Shown: positions 1 to 12,163 of the stretch, one piece after another | Numbering within the stretch: the first letter of the stretch is position 1 | Layout of the letters: each line of letters opens with the position of its first letter | NCBI GenBank assembly: GCA_947034885.2 | Contig: OX344750.2 | Coordinates: 6,492,501-6,556,500 of the forward strand | From: Thuidium tamariscinum | Lineage: Eukaryota > Streptophyta > Bryopsida > Hypnales > Thuidiaceae | Length of the DNA: 64,000 nt | Direction of reading: 5' to 3' | The notes under the pieces: generated by a model | Told to the model about the DNA's origin: nothing | Database searches by the model: none | Seen by the model: only the letters and a program-made list of their open reading frames with translations | Program-made: the position numbers and the translations under genes

Positions 1-3000
1 GAAGGTGAAGAACCGCCTATTAATAAATCGAGATTATTAGCGAAGAAGCTCCTTTCGGTTCGTAGCTTGGCGATTGCGTTAGTCTTCGGTGGAATCGCAG
101 GTTTCGTACGAGCGTTGTTGAAATCCTTGCCTCCCGATTTTTTCGACCGGTGGAATAAGCTGCTTCATGACCAACCCTTGCAAGCGTCGAAGCCCGTGGA
201 GCTGGAGGCACAACCGCCAACTGTGATTTATGATTGCCATGGTGTAGTGCTGGCGAGAATTGTGCAAAGAGGCTATCGCACTGGGAAGAAAGTAGGGAAC
301 CGGAAAGCAATTGGAACTGGTGCGCCACTGCATCCCAGTGACATCCCGTCCACTTTGTGGCAGGCGGTGGTGGCGTCCGAGGATCGGAGGTTCTTTGAGC
401 ATCGAGGGGTGGATCCGAGGGGGCTTGCTCGGGCCATTCTGTCACTGTCGTCCAGTGGAGGGGGGAGCACTATCACTCAACAGGTTTGTTGTAAGAAAAC
501 CTAAAAATTTCTGCCTTTGGGTGGTTGACTCTTATGAATTGTAAAGTGAGCATTTCCGTGATTTCTTCATGCAGCTGGTTAAGAATGTGTTTCTCCCGAA
601 TGACCGGAAAGGGACTCGGACATAAAAATGTCAGACTTTTAGATTGTTTATTACCATGACTGGTATGAAGTGAATTGTGAAGTGTGCAATTGTGTGATTT
701 CCTCATGCAGCTGGTCAAGAATGTGTTTCTCTCAAATGACCGGAAATGGACCCGGAAGCTCATGGAGATGATCTTGGCGGTTATGTTGGAGCGGCAAATG
801 TCGAAGTGGGACATACTGCATCACTATTTGAATAAGGTGATACTTGGAGCTACGGTTGTCCTTTAGTTTTCTCATGTACATGCAATCCTTTGTAATGATA
901 CTGCCTTCGGGGGAACAAATTAGCTTCTAAATGCACTCATGTGTTTCCAATTTCGCGTGTGGAAGTCAACATGACAGATTTTGTGGACATACTGGAAATT
1001 TGCAACAATAGAGGTTGTTATCAGAGATAGTTGACTGTACAAGCGGTGTGCACATCTGTTGTAAAGTTGAGTGTATTGGTGCTTTTGCTGACCGCCTGCA
1101 GTCCTTCCACTGGATTCCAAATCTGGACAATGGCTTCGATTTCAGATCTATTGGGGGCATGGTGTATATGGAATAGAGGCAGCTGCAGCCCTTTATTTTG
1201 GGAAGCACCCCTCAGTGCTAACCTTGGGCGAATGTGCAATGCTTGCGGGGATCATCCCAGCACCGGAATATCTTTCCCCGTATCGGGATTCCAGTCGAGG
1301 AAAGAAGCCACAAGCGAGAGCGCTTCGTCGAATGGTTGAGGTCGGTTTTCTTGATTCTGCTACAGCAGCGGCAGCGGTTAATGAGCCCCTTCGCTTGGGA
1401 GTAGAAGGAGACGATGGCTCATCAGGGCCATGGAGAGCTCCATACTTCGTGAGTGAGGTATGTATCATGGAACATATTTGCATTCCTTGTCGTCAACTTA
1501 CTCGACACAAGAATCTTGTTAGACTTTCGATTTATCTCTACCTCTAGATTGACCGGGGGACGGTTAGTAACATGTTGACTGTGTGTTGGATGTGACAGGT
1601 GCTATATGAGTTGTTTCAAAAGTACGGGAGGGATGAGGTTCTGCAAAATGGATTCCAGGTGCTGCCTACTGGAAACGTGCTCACCTGCTTTTTTGCCCTA
1701 AGATTATGCAGTTTTGGAGTCGGATGTTTTTTCGCTTGCTTTTTTTTTTCAATCTCTGCTTTAATGTTAAAATATTCGGATTTATTATGTACATTTCAGG
1801 TTTCTGATGTGCGAAAATGACATCCTCTCAATGCCAGTGCTCTATAGTTTCTGATCATATTTCCATCCCAAGCAGGTGCATACTACAGTGGATCTAGCAA
1901 TGCAGGAAGTAGCAGAGAAGGCAGTCGACGATGCAGGAATTGAATATGATGATGAGCGAATAGTGTTGGCTGAAAAGTCCATAAAAAGATGTCTTGACGC
2001 CTTAGGCATCCTTGGGCAATCCCGAGAGCAGAAGATGGAACAAGCTGCTCTTGTAGCTGCTAATCGGTGGGTTATAGTACTTATTTTAATTGTTTTCAAT
2101 CGGTATCTACAACCCTTTAGCACTCTGTAGTTGCGTTGTTCGTCGTGTCCGAGTCATTCTTGTATCCAACTTTTTACTATGCTGGCATCTGTTGGCAAGT
2201 GTCCTGTCGCGGTATCTTTTTAAATCGTCGACTGCCTAGCTCCTCAAGGTTCGCACTTAGTTTTTGACTGGGGATTTCCGTGTTCAGTTGAATTATACTA
2301 TTTCTTCAATTGGGTGTAGGGCTCGTGAGCAAGCGCAAAAGTACATTTTGAGAGAAGCTGGAAAGGGTATTCAGACGACTGAAGAAGACAGGTAGAGTTC
2401 GTGGCGAGTGCTCTTTCACCTCAAATTCTCTGTTTTCTGGGTCAATCGAACTGCTTATTGCTTGTTAAGGATTGTGCAATCATGGAGCAGTTTGTAGGTC
2501 ATGATTATATTTGTATGTGTCCTTAATAGTACTTATATAAATCCTGCAGTCTCCGATTGCCGTTGTTGGCCATGAATTGACTGATGATTGAATTGGCACC
2601 TTGGAATGGCAGTCAAGATTTCACAAGATTAGAATAATTCTTTACTAAGATGTTGCTTTTGTCTTGAAATATCATGCCTAGCTTTGAAATAATATCAGTT
2701 TTGTAACGTCATTATTCAGGCGTGTGTTGCGATATCCATCTCCCTCGTAGATTAAAAGATAGAGTTTTGCACTTTCCTTGCAGGGCAAAGCTAGAAGAAC
2801 TTGCGGCTTCTGCAGCCGCTATCAAAGCACGCGAAGCTGTTCAAAGGAGATTTGATGCAACGTAAGCACTCTTGCACTGTACACCATGAAGTGACATGAT
2901 AGTCATCTTAACTTTGTTAACTACTTGTATAGACTCCTGAGGATGGGATTTCGAGAGTTATTTACCAAGAGTTGGGTGCTTTTTCTTTGGCATTGTAGGG

Positions 3001-6000
3001 AGAAGGGACTACTTGAATCATTAGTAGAACGTCAAGAGGAAGCAAAACAGGCAGCACTTGCTAGGTATCGTATTTTTCCTTGGTCATTTTACTTCTATGA
3101 ACTATCCCTTATTTACATGAACCCTTACAAGCTGGTGAGCTGGTGTATGTATTTTCCTTATTATTTTGGCCAGTGATCTCTTTTTAAGTAACCTCTGGTT
3201 GCTGGCCTATAACATTACGAAGTCATGCTAGGCGTTTAGTGATTGTTGTTGATGTTGCAGAGTAGAGGGTGCGATGGTAGCAATCGACCCTATGAACGGG
3301 GCAGTTCGAGTTTTGGTTGGAGGCAGAGATTATTACGAAAGTAACTTCAATCGTGCTACTCAGGTGCATTGCGTTTCTCTGCAAGCATCTGTTCTTTCTG
3401 TTCTACTCCTGGATGTTTATTGTAACGATTACTGCTTCCCTATTTATACTACATTAAAGTCGTATCGAGTAATGAAATAGTATCTTGTGAATATATGTAT
3501 TCACGATGAACATGATTGGAGATTTGTAATGGGCAGGCAAATGTGCCGATATTGAAGTTTAGAGTGCAGGGTTAGCCGAGCGATGGAGAAGAATGGAAAG
3601 GATCAGACCTTGTGAGAGTTTTCTTTTGATTTGTATTACGCCGATGTCATTAATGTTTGTGCCTTCCTACTGTGGTCTTTAATGCTGGTACTTGGTTAGT
3701 GTTTACCGTGTCATGGTAATTGTTTGTGATTGCTGGATCTGATGGCAACTTTTTCATTTGTTGTAGGCCTTCCGTCCTCCAGGTTCCACATTCAAGCCGA
3801 TTGTCTACTTGACAGCCCTAGCTGAAGGAATGTAAGGCTTTCTATTTGTCCATTTAATCAAGGATTAAAAGGGTATTAGTTGTGGCCTTCGGACTGTATT
3901 CTTTCATATTGTATTCTTTCATAGTTATGGCCTTCGGACTTGGAGTTTTCGCTGTGTCCGTTTTTAATCTCTGGTGTGATTGCTTTTGTTATCATACTTG
4001 AACTGCTACTTGTTATTGTTTGGATGCAGTGAACGAAATCATGTCATTATGGATGAACCGTACACAGTTGGTGATTTTTCTCCGGAAAATTACGATAAAA
4101 AATTTAGAGGAAAGGTGGGATTTTGAATTTGCAATTGCTTTTCAGTTCCTCGTATTTAAGTGTGCTGTCAAAGATTTGGAATGTATATGTTGACCATCTC
4201 ATGCTTTTTTTCGCCACTGTAAATGTTGAAGGACTTATTTGTATGGTTGCATTAACACCTCACCATTTTGAACTTTGTTCCTTGATTTATAGGTGACGGT
4301 TGAAGAAGCTTTGTTGAAGTCTTTGAACGTGCCGACTGTAAAACTCTGTGCAGAAGTTGGGGTGGACAAGGTCTCGCGCAAACTGAAAGCTCAGACCTCT
4401 CGTGATCAATTTACTCTATTCTGCGTTTCTGATTGCGAGTCATTGAAGAGGTGATATTTGGTCACTTGGGTCTTAATATTTTTGTGTGATAAACCTTGCA
4501 GGTTTGTAGCATGGGAAAGGCTTTGGGCATTGATTCTTATCTTCCGCATGAGCTTTCTTTGTCTCTTGGAGGTTGCGAGGTATCTACCACTGCCTCGCTT
4601 CTTAACGAGGGTGATGATCAAGATTAAGATTGAGACTTGCATGTGTGTATGTGAAGATTATGAAAGCCATTCCCTTAATACCTTCGTACATTTATTACTC
4701 CAGCGTGGGGTGTCTCAATTTTCCATTTGCTCTCCGGCGCTGTAATTGATGATCATCGAGATGCCAAATTTGTGACCAGCATCTGCCATTGGACTCCGTG
4801 CAGATGACTCCATTGCAGTTGACAATTGCTTATTCAACAATAGCGTCAGGGGGTGTGCTCCACAAGCCTTTCTTAATTACACGGGTGGAGAACCATGAAG
4901 GACGAGTCATAGAGGAGAAGGTAGTATCCTAGCCTCCTGCTAAGAGCTTCATTCATTTTTACATTTGACCGTGACAAGAATATGCCTTAATCAATTTTCT
5001 GCGTGGGGGGTGTCTTACAGCAGCCGATTTCTACTGAGAATTGTAAGACAGTTGTGGATGAGAGTGCTGTATCAGAGCTTCGGTCACTGTTGCAAGTGAG
5101 TTTCCTAACTTATAGTTTCTGTTGACTTGGATCACATAATAATATCACCTCACGTCTAAGTGGGGGGCGCATTATTTACAAGACCTTGTTATAATTATAT
5201 AACTCAGACGGTGAATCTGTATTTTAATGCTAAAATTTCTGACCTCCGAGAAACGATCACAACTTTAAAAATTTCGTGCTATCTATGCTATCTATGCTAC
5301 CTGTTTAACGAGAGTATTCTGCCAAACGATATCACAGGCAGTGGTGGACCGAGGTACTGGACGAGGTGCACGACTTGGACGCCCATGTGCAGGGAAGACA
5401 GGCACTTCTGATGGCCATCGAGATGCTTGGTTTGCTGGCTTTACTCCCATGCTTTCGTGCGTGGTAAGAGCGCATCATTTGTTAAAGAGTAGATTATTTT
5501 AAGTGAATGAGAGTCGGTCAAAGTTCCATTGATCAAGACTAGACGGAGTTAGTATTTGTCTTTTGGATCAATTTTGGATTATGTTGTGCCTTTCATTGTG
5601 CTTAAGAGTGAACATCACGGTATAGAAATGTACTTTGTGAACTGATTGATGTATTTTATCATTTCTTTGCCTCAGGTTTGGCTAGGCTACGATGATAACA
5701 CTCCGCTTGGCGGAATTTGGCCAGGTAAATGGAAAGGCTGAAGGATTTGAAAAGCATTGAAAGATTCAGCTGTGAGGTCCAACGATTGTTTCTAACCTTC
5801 AACTTTGATTACTGCAGCAACAGGTTCTTCCCATGCAGCACCATTGTGGAGGGATTTCATGCAGCGCGTCCATGAGGCATGCCATTTCTTCCCAAACTTT
5901 GCAGAAGTTAGTAGGTTAAGGACTGCAACTAATTACATTTGGTATTTAGATCCTTCTCCTTACAATTTTCAAATCACATTCAAGCATGGACTCTCTAATG

Positions 6001-6764
6001 TAATGTAGTAAGACAGACTAATTTTACATTTACTTCGCACCTTTGTGAGGGATTCTTGAAGTTAGGGATGTGCTTTTCAACAAGTTCGTTGTTACGACCA
6101 TTCCAGACGATGTGAATTTCACTAAACCTTGAATAGCTGAGTCTTTAGAGCACATCATTCAAGAGAATTAGCATCCATTGATTGTGGAGTACGACTTTAA
6201 GCTTTGCAGTAGTTTTGAATTCATCTCAGTAGTCTTTGGTAGTGGTTTGTGTGGTCGGTGTTCCTAGGATGGATTTACAAGTGACATCAGAATCGTCAAC
6301 CTGCATCTTTGTTTTTGTTATGCGATTGCAGGGACAACCCATTGAGAAGTTTCATGATATTGGACGGGACAAGTATGGAGGTCGAGCGCCTCGGCAGATT
6401 GGCAAGAAGTCCCGCCGTCCCCATACCGTTGGCCTACCAGTAAGCTTCCTCTAAGTTTCACTATGCTCCAACAGATGGCCTTGAAGTGGTAGATTTGTAT
6501 CCTGATAGATTTGGACAGCGTTGTTAGCAAGATTGATATCCTTCATTTGGCTATGCCATGCAGGAAATCAGGAAACAATACAGGCAGCGTGACAGAAAAG
6601 TCCTCTGGAGAGATGTGTGGGACTGGGAAAAAGCAAGCTCTGCTTGGGAGGAGCGTGAGAGAATGGAGGAATGGACAGCCGAGAGAGAAAAACGAGCTGA
6701 AGAAATTAAGAGCATGAAAGCCGAGTGGCAAAAGACATTCTCGAAGACTGGAATTACACCCTGA
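1..6764 (+). CDS. Class A penicillin-binding protein (peptidoglycan glycosyltransferase/transpeptidase), 5' end outside window
   Basis: Bifunctional PBP that polymerises and cross-links peptidoglycan; in seed-free plants this family acts in the plastid envelope. Exons read: 1-483, 711-836, 1146-1457, 1599-1658, 1876-2066, 2320-2391, 2784-2861, 2999-3064, 3261-3363, 3767-3831, 4030-4114, 4293-4370, 4502-4579, 4804-4920, 5021-5095, 5338-5463, 5676-5724, 5818-5876, 6332-6439, 6564-6764; they sum to 2532 nt, giving 843 residues. The frame is open at base 1, so the start and any transit peptide lie upstream. A membrane segment is at about residues 20-40. GT51 motifs are EDRRFFEHRGVD (127-138), GGSTITQQ (154-161), RKLME (176-180) and ILHHYLNK. 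An Ala/Glu/Lys-rich helical stretch (about 330-460) precedes the transpeptidase, whose motifs STFK (504-507), SLN (557-559) and KTGT (683-686) are all intact. The C-terminal 66 residues are charged and Trp-rich, probably coiled. The family call is firm; single exon borders are inferred. Confidence 0.93.
535..766 (+). repeat. Tandem duplication of an intron end plus the start of PBP exon 2
   Basis: Two copies lie 136 bp apart. Copy 1 begins at 535 and copy 2 at 671; each carries the intron tail, a branch/pyrimidine region ending in ATGCAG, and the first roughly 50 bp of exon 2 (exon start 575 in copy 1, 711 in copy 2). Copy 2 continues into the conserved GT51 sequence and fits the splice phase. 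Copy 1 diverges after about 45 bp of exon-like sequence and reaches an in-frame stop at about 620. It could act as a decoy 3' splice site or a poison exon, or simply be a dead duplicate. Confidence 0.85.
5877..6331 (+). other. Probable GC-AG intron in the PBP gene
   Basis: The coding sequence ending MQRVHE at 5876 is followed by GC (GAG then GCATGC), not GT. The next exon begins at 6332 after TTGCAG and continues in phase 0 (GQPIEKFHDIG). No GT donor nearby keeps the reading frame and the similarity. GC-AG introns are a known minor class; here the donor is weak, so a cDNA would be needed to fix this border. Confidence 0.55.
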
Positions 6765-9700
6765 CTCTTAGCTGCTGAAACAATCCACCTCCAAGAATAC
6801 TATTTTTCCTGCTTGTGAAGGCAGTGTTGAATACTCTCAGTGGAATCTGTGCTCGAAGTGTACCGCAGGTGAGTTAAATTACGATTCTTTTAGCTCAAAT
6901 TGAAGTAAACCTAGAGTAAGTTATTGTCTTAAAATAATATAATGTTTAGTAGTTGTTTGCCCTACTTCTATCGTGTAACCTACTTGGGTAATTTTTGCAT
7001 TAACATCAATCGTTAACTTCTCTTGTGAATGCGCAGTGACGAGGGATAATGTGGAGCTCAGATGGAAGAATCTACTAGAGAGTGCACGAGCTTGCACGAA
7101 GTGCCAGTTAGGTGTAATTCTCTAGTGTGTTTAGGATGTTGTTGACTGTTGGGGTCCATCTGGTTTAATGTGTAAGATTTATCTATCAGAAGGTCTATTG
7201 CACACCATGTATCCTAGTCTCTCCAGAGTGTAGTACGCATGAGGGTGATGGCTTTTTATTTAAGCTATCACAAGCAATTTTTGAAGGATTCATTTGATTT
7301 ACAAATCACATGTATTATGTTTTTTGCAGTAAATTGACTCTCATAGGACTTCTTGTATCACTGATACTGTTTGCATTTGCAGTAGTTACAACAGTGAATA
7401 TGCAGCTAAAGAATTCGAGTCTGGCATAATGCTGCCCTGTCAACATGCTACGGTATATTTAAGGTAGGAAGACCTTGTCCTGCTAAAGTCTTGTAATCTT
7501 ACAGTACTTCCCATTGATCTGGCCAAATTCAGCATTGAAATGAATTCTACACTTGCTTCAACCTTTGGCATACCGACCGAATGCCATCATAATCCATTGT
7601 TCAATTAGGAGATTATAATATTTCATCGAAACAGAAATACTATAAAATTTCAATTTTTCAGTAGGTCATCGATATTACCAATTATCTGATTATGTCAGTG
7701 CACAACCTGGAAATGAAATTCTCCCAATTTCAAGAATGTATGTCAGAAGAATGGATGGCGAAGTTAAAAATTTGTTGATTACTTAGTATAAATGATTTTG
7801 AGAATGTCGAAGATGAGGAGGTTCACGAAAACACATAACATTCAGTAGCATATGAGGGTGTGGAATATTCGACACCCCAACAGTGTTTCATCAGTAACTA
7901 TTGAAGTAAGTGGATTTGAAAGAATGCAAAACAGGGAATTTTGCACATTGAGAGAGAGTGGTGCGTGATTAGCTTTCGTCTTTATCACATTTCTACATCA
8001 ATAAATAAACACTAATACTTGGAACATTTGACCTTGTGCCTTTGAAGTTGGAAATGTTATGTTCAATTTAGAACTATGGATTGAAGCAATTTGATAGAGG
8101 CACTAATGTTACAATTCCTTATCAAAAATTGGCATATCAAGGATTCCTATACTATCTCAATTCTTTCTGATGAACTATAGTAGCTAATCCATTTTCAACC
8201 ACTTAAGCAATTACACATATTTAGAGTGCAACTTTTTTGAATGCAGAGTTCTTACCATGTATGAAAATACAATTCAAAAGGATAGCACATTTTCCTACAA
8301 TTTTATTACACAAAAGATAATTACTATTAATTTTTCATTAGAAGATTGTCTTTGACCTCTAGAGATTTTTTTTTGCTTATGATTGTTAGGTGCATTGTTT
8401 GCGTCATACTTGACACTTATCAACATGCAATTCATGTGTGTCCTATACGAATCCCAAAACTTTGAAGTGAATAAAAAGGATCCCAATCCTCAGAATAACT
8501 TGTTGATCAAACCTTATAATGTCTAAATTTGGACAATGGATTCCCTTCAAAATGACTGATTTGCACGCATTACTACATTGGCTATAATGGTTCCAACGGT
8601 GAAATTTCTATAATGGGATACACTTGCAATTATTCTAACTGATTTGGAAAGTAGTAGAAAAATCTTCTTTTTTGTTGTCTATTCCATGACGCTTAGGGGT
8701 TAAGAAGAGATACATAGCCCATTCTTCAACTAGGCATAGGAGCATCACCTACCACCCTCTTGGTTTGAGACCACAAGCATGGGCTTTCTAAAGGAAAGTG
8801 GCAAAATCAAATATATAGTAGCAAGGTAGGGCTAGAAAATCTCCTATGACTTAGAGCAAAAGGGCTAGCAAACAAATTCTTTAGCAACACCTAGTAGATA
8901 ATTCAAAGTCATTGTGGCAAAGAGAAGTTGATATGTAGAGCCACGTCCTTCTTAAGTTGCTTTAAAGACAAGGAGCTTCACACAAAGCCTTCTTTTACAA
9001 GTAGTCTTCTCTAAAATCCTAACTTTTGATCTAAATTTACGACCCCACTGCCCTTAAGAGTACCCTACGTGAAGGTCATATTCATACATAAATGAAGTGT
9101 TTTTTGCAATGTCTGAATGTTTAGAATATTACAAGTGAAATGTTCAAAATATTGCAAAAACTTCTCATCCATATTGTCTAAATTTTGGAATATTTCTGAA
9201 AACCTATATCATGCTTTAAGCCCCACATGACAAGTTTTCCAAAACCAAAAAATCTAATTTAGTTGCTAGAAACATAATGATTTGGATGCCAAAATGCCAA
9301 AACACTAACACCAATATTTCAAATGTCTGAAACTGTTTGCACATGAAAATGAAACTATTTCAGTACTTGAGTGCTGAATTAGACCTTCATGTATAGTAGT
9401 AGAAGATTTTCTTAGTTGTAATCATGGTTGTAATTAATGTAATTAATACTCAAATGGGATATTAATAACATTAGTTGTAGCTAAGGAGATCTTCCATAGT
9501 ACTCACTTCTTGATTCAATTCAAGGAATTGCCCAAAATATTTCCAAAAGTTGCAATAAATCCTAGACTAGCATATTGACTCCTAAAGTTCTTTCAAATTT
9601 AAAGGCCTAATACTGCTTGAAAATACTAGTATTTGAAGCAAGGCTAAAATTTTCAAATGTATTTGTATTTTATCAAAACCAATTATAGTATCCTATACCT

Positions 9701-11091
9701 AATTTGCTAAAGTACACCCTCCTAAAATTTTAGAATAAAAGAACTTACCAATTGCAAGATCATGATGTTTAGATGTCAAAAAGAAGTATTTTCAACTCAA
9801 TGGAGTCAACCCCCCTAATGTTTGGTGACCACATGCGATAACAATGTATTTAATTTTTTTTGTAACTACTAGCATTTTTTTTTTGTCCTATTTTTTTTGT
9901 AATTGATTAGCGAGACTAATTTTTGGCAACCCATTTTTCTTTTATACATTTTAGAAGTATAGAATATTAAGAGTAATTTGTAATCTAAATACTTTGCAAA
10001 AAGAAGCATGTGAGTAACAAATTTTCCATAATATTTGAACTAGCAATAAGTTTTCTATGATTTTTGAACTAACATTGAATACAATATACAATACCAATAT
10101 CATACACACCAAAAGGGCCATTGAAAATAAAACCAATGGCAAAAGCATACCATTGACAAAAAAAACACTCTAGCATGCATAATCCATGAGCTCCAGCATG
10201 CATCCAATGTAATTTGTAATCCATAAAAGAAGAACATGCATTATAAGGGATTGAGGGGAAAGGAAGCTGATTTTAGGGCTATTTTCCAACATGTTCTCTA
10301 TGTTGTCTAGAAATTGCACATTAGCCCTATTGGTTGAATTTTTGGATTTTTGAGGGGTTTTTTTCAAAAATTCTAAAATGTGTTAAGAAGCCTAAAATTA
10401 AATTAAAAAATAATTAATTTTAATTTTGAAAAATATTATTTATTGATGTGGCATTCTCTCAACTATGTTAGGCATGTTGATGCAACATGTTTGGAAACTC
10501 AAAATAACTCATGGGCTTCCAATGCCCTCAAATCTATTTTAATACTAAAATACAATAAGTTAAAAATATACCACATGTTTCCACAAATACATGTATGAGT
10601 AGTCCTAGCTCAAGAAGGAATCTAAAATTTACAAATTGAAAGTTCACAAACATAGGTCATTTACACACTGTAGTTGTCAATTTTAACAATCAACATGTTC
10701 CCGCCACACAAGCATAGGCCAGGAGTATTTTCCACCAATCTAAAGTTATACTTAATTCAAATTCAAGATAACAATTACAACTACCTTCCTAAAGAATTAA
10801 TTAAAGAAATGAACTACTAAGCATTTTTTGGGGATCCAAGATTTGTCACCTTATTTTTTTCTACTACACAAAAGGGGAATTTTTCTATACCCTATTTTAC
10901 ATATAATCATCCATGAGACACATTACCAATCCTATAGTAGATCTACCAAAAGTATAAATTTTCCCTTCAACAAATTAAATTGACCCTATTTTTTATCTCT
11001 CACCATTTTCTACCACACCAAGAGTCCTCCACTCAAGATTTTTAGTTCTTTCCAAATGGATAGATTTCATCTTTCAAACATTTTCTACAAA
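6765..11091. other. PBP 3' region and AT-rich spacer, no gene seen
   Basis: About 4.3 kb without a supported coding region. Just after the stop, a strong donor-like GCAGGTGAGT near 6867 and an acceptor-like TGCGCAG near 7036 suggest a 3' UTR intron. At about 8684-8696 a TTAA-bordered end motif (CGCTTAGGGGTTAA) matches the ends of the TTAA elements elsewhere in the window, but I found no partner end. Near 9402-9495 a short, imperfect inverted repeat could be an old MITE. The remainder is AT-rich with no recognisable domain. Confidence 0.6.
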
Positions 11092-12163
11092 TGGGTGAAT
11101 GCAAGAAACACTTAAAGCCTTTTGTCACACCCTAGTTTTTTATTTTTATTTTAGCCATAACTTTTGTGTTTTAGCTCCAAATGACTCAAGATTTATAGGA
11201 AGGCTACTCATAGATATTATGTATCTATAATTAATTTTGGAGATTTTTCAAAAATAATTTATTATTTTTAAATAGCCCCGAAAATTTCTCACAATACTCA
11301 ATTTAGGGGTTTTTAGCACCATTTATCTCCACAAAAACGAGTTTTGACCTAAAATTTGGAGAGCATGGTCTCTTAGTAGACTTATACCTATTGTATAAAG
11401 TAATTCTAAAAATATTTATTTTTAAGTGTTGTAGAAGTCCACAAAGAGAGCTTCATTCTGCATCTTTTTCCAAACGTATAAAACATTATTTTGGTGAGTT
11501 TTTGGTCAAATCTCATCACCAAAAAGTCTTTTCAAGTTTTATATTCTTATATATTTTTGAAAAAAATAATCCTTTTTTTAACAAATTAAAATGTTACAAG
11601 TTGTATTTTCTTCAACGGAATTCTATGTCTAAAGTTCCGTTGAAGAAAATACAACTTGTAACATTTTAATTTGTTAAAAAAAGGATTATTTTTTTCAAAA
11701 ATATATAAGAATATAAAACTTGAAAAGACTTTTTGGTGATGAGATTTGACCAAAAACTCACCAAAATAATGTTTTATACGTTTGGAAAAAGATGCAGAAT
11801 GAAGCTCTCTTTGTGGACTTCTACAACACTTAAAAATAAATATTTTTAGAATTACTTTATACAATAGGTATAAGTCTACTAAGAGACCATGCTCTCCAAA
11901 TTTTAGGTCAAAACTCGTTTTTGTGGAGATAAATGGTGCTAAAAACCCCTAAATTGAGTATTGTGAGAAATTTTCGGGGCTATTTAAAAATAATAAATTA
12001 TTTTTGAAAAATCTCCAAAATTAATTATAGATACATAATAGCTATGAGTAGCCTTCCTATAAATCTTGAGTCATTTGGAGCTAAAACACAAAAGTTATGG
12101 CTAAAATAAAAATAAAAAACTAGGGTGTGACAAAAGGCTTTAAGTGTTTCTTGCATTCACCCA
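11092..12163. repeat. Near-perfect long inverted repeat: two 529-bp arms, 14-bp spacer
   Basis: The left arm is 11092-11620 and the right arm 11635-12163, around a 14-bp spacer at 11621-11634. Reading base by base I found one mismatch (11214 against 12041) and no indel. The same 92-codon open frame therefore appears on both strands (11391-11669 and 11586-11864), differing only across the spacer; this is a consequence of the symmetry and no evidence of coding. The flanks differ and show no clear target-site duplication. A transcript would fold into a hairpin of about 529 bp. It may be a foldback transposon, a recent inverted duplication, or an hpRNA/siRNA locus. Confidence 0.97.

Noticed and set aside
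8684-8696. A full TTAA element ending at 8696
   Set aside because: Only one end (CGCTTAGGGG before TTAA) is visible; no matching left end was found upstream.
11391-11864. Identical 92-codon frames on opposite strands
   Set aside because: They arise from the inverted repeat; AT-driven peptide without a domain.
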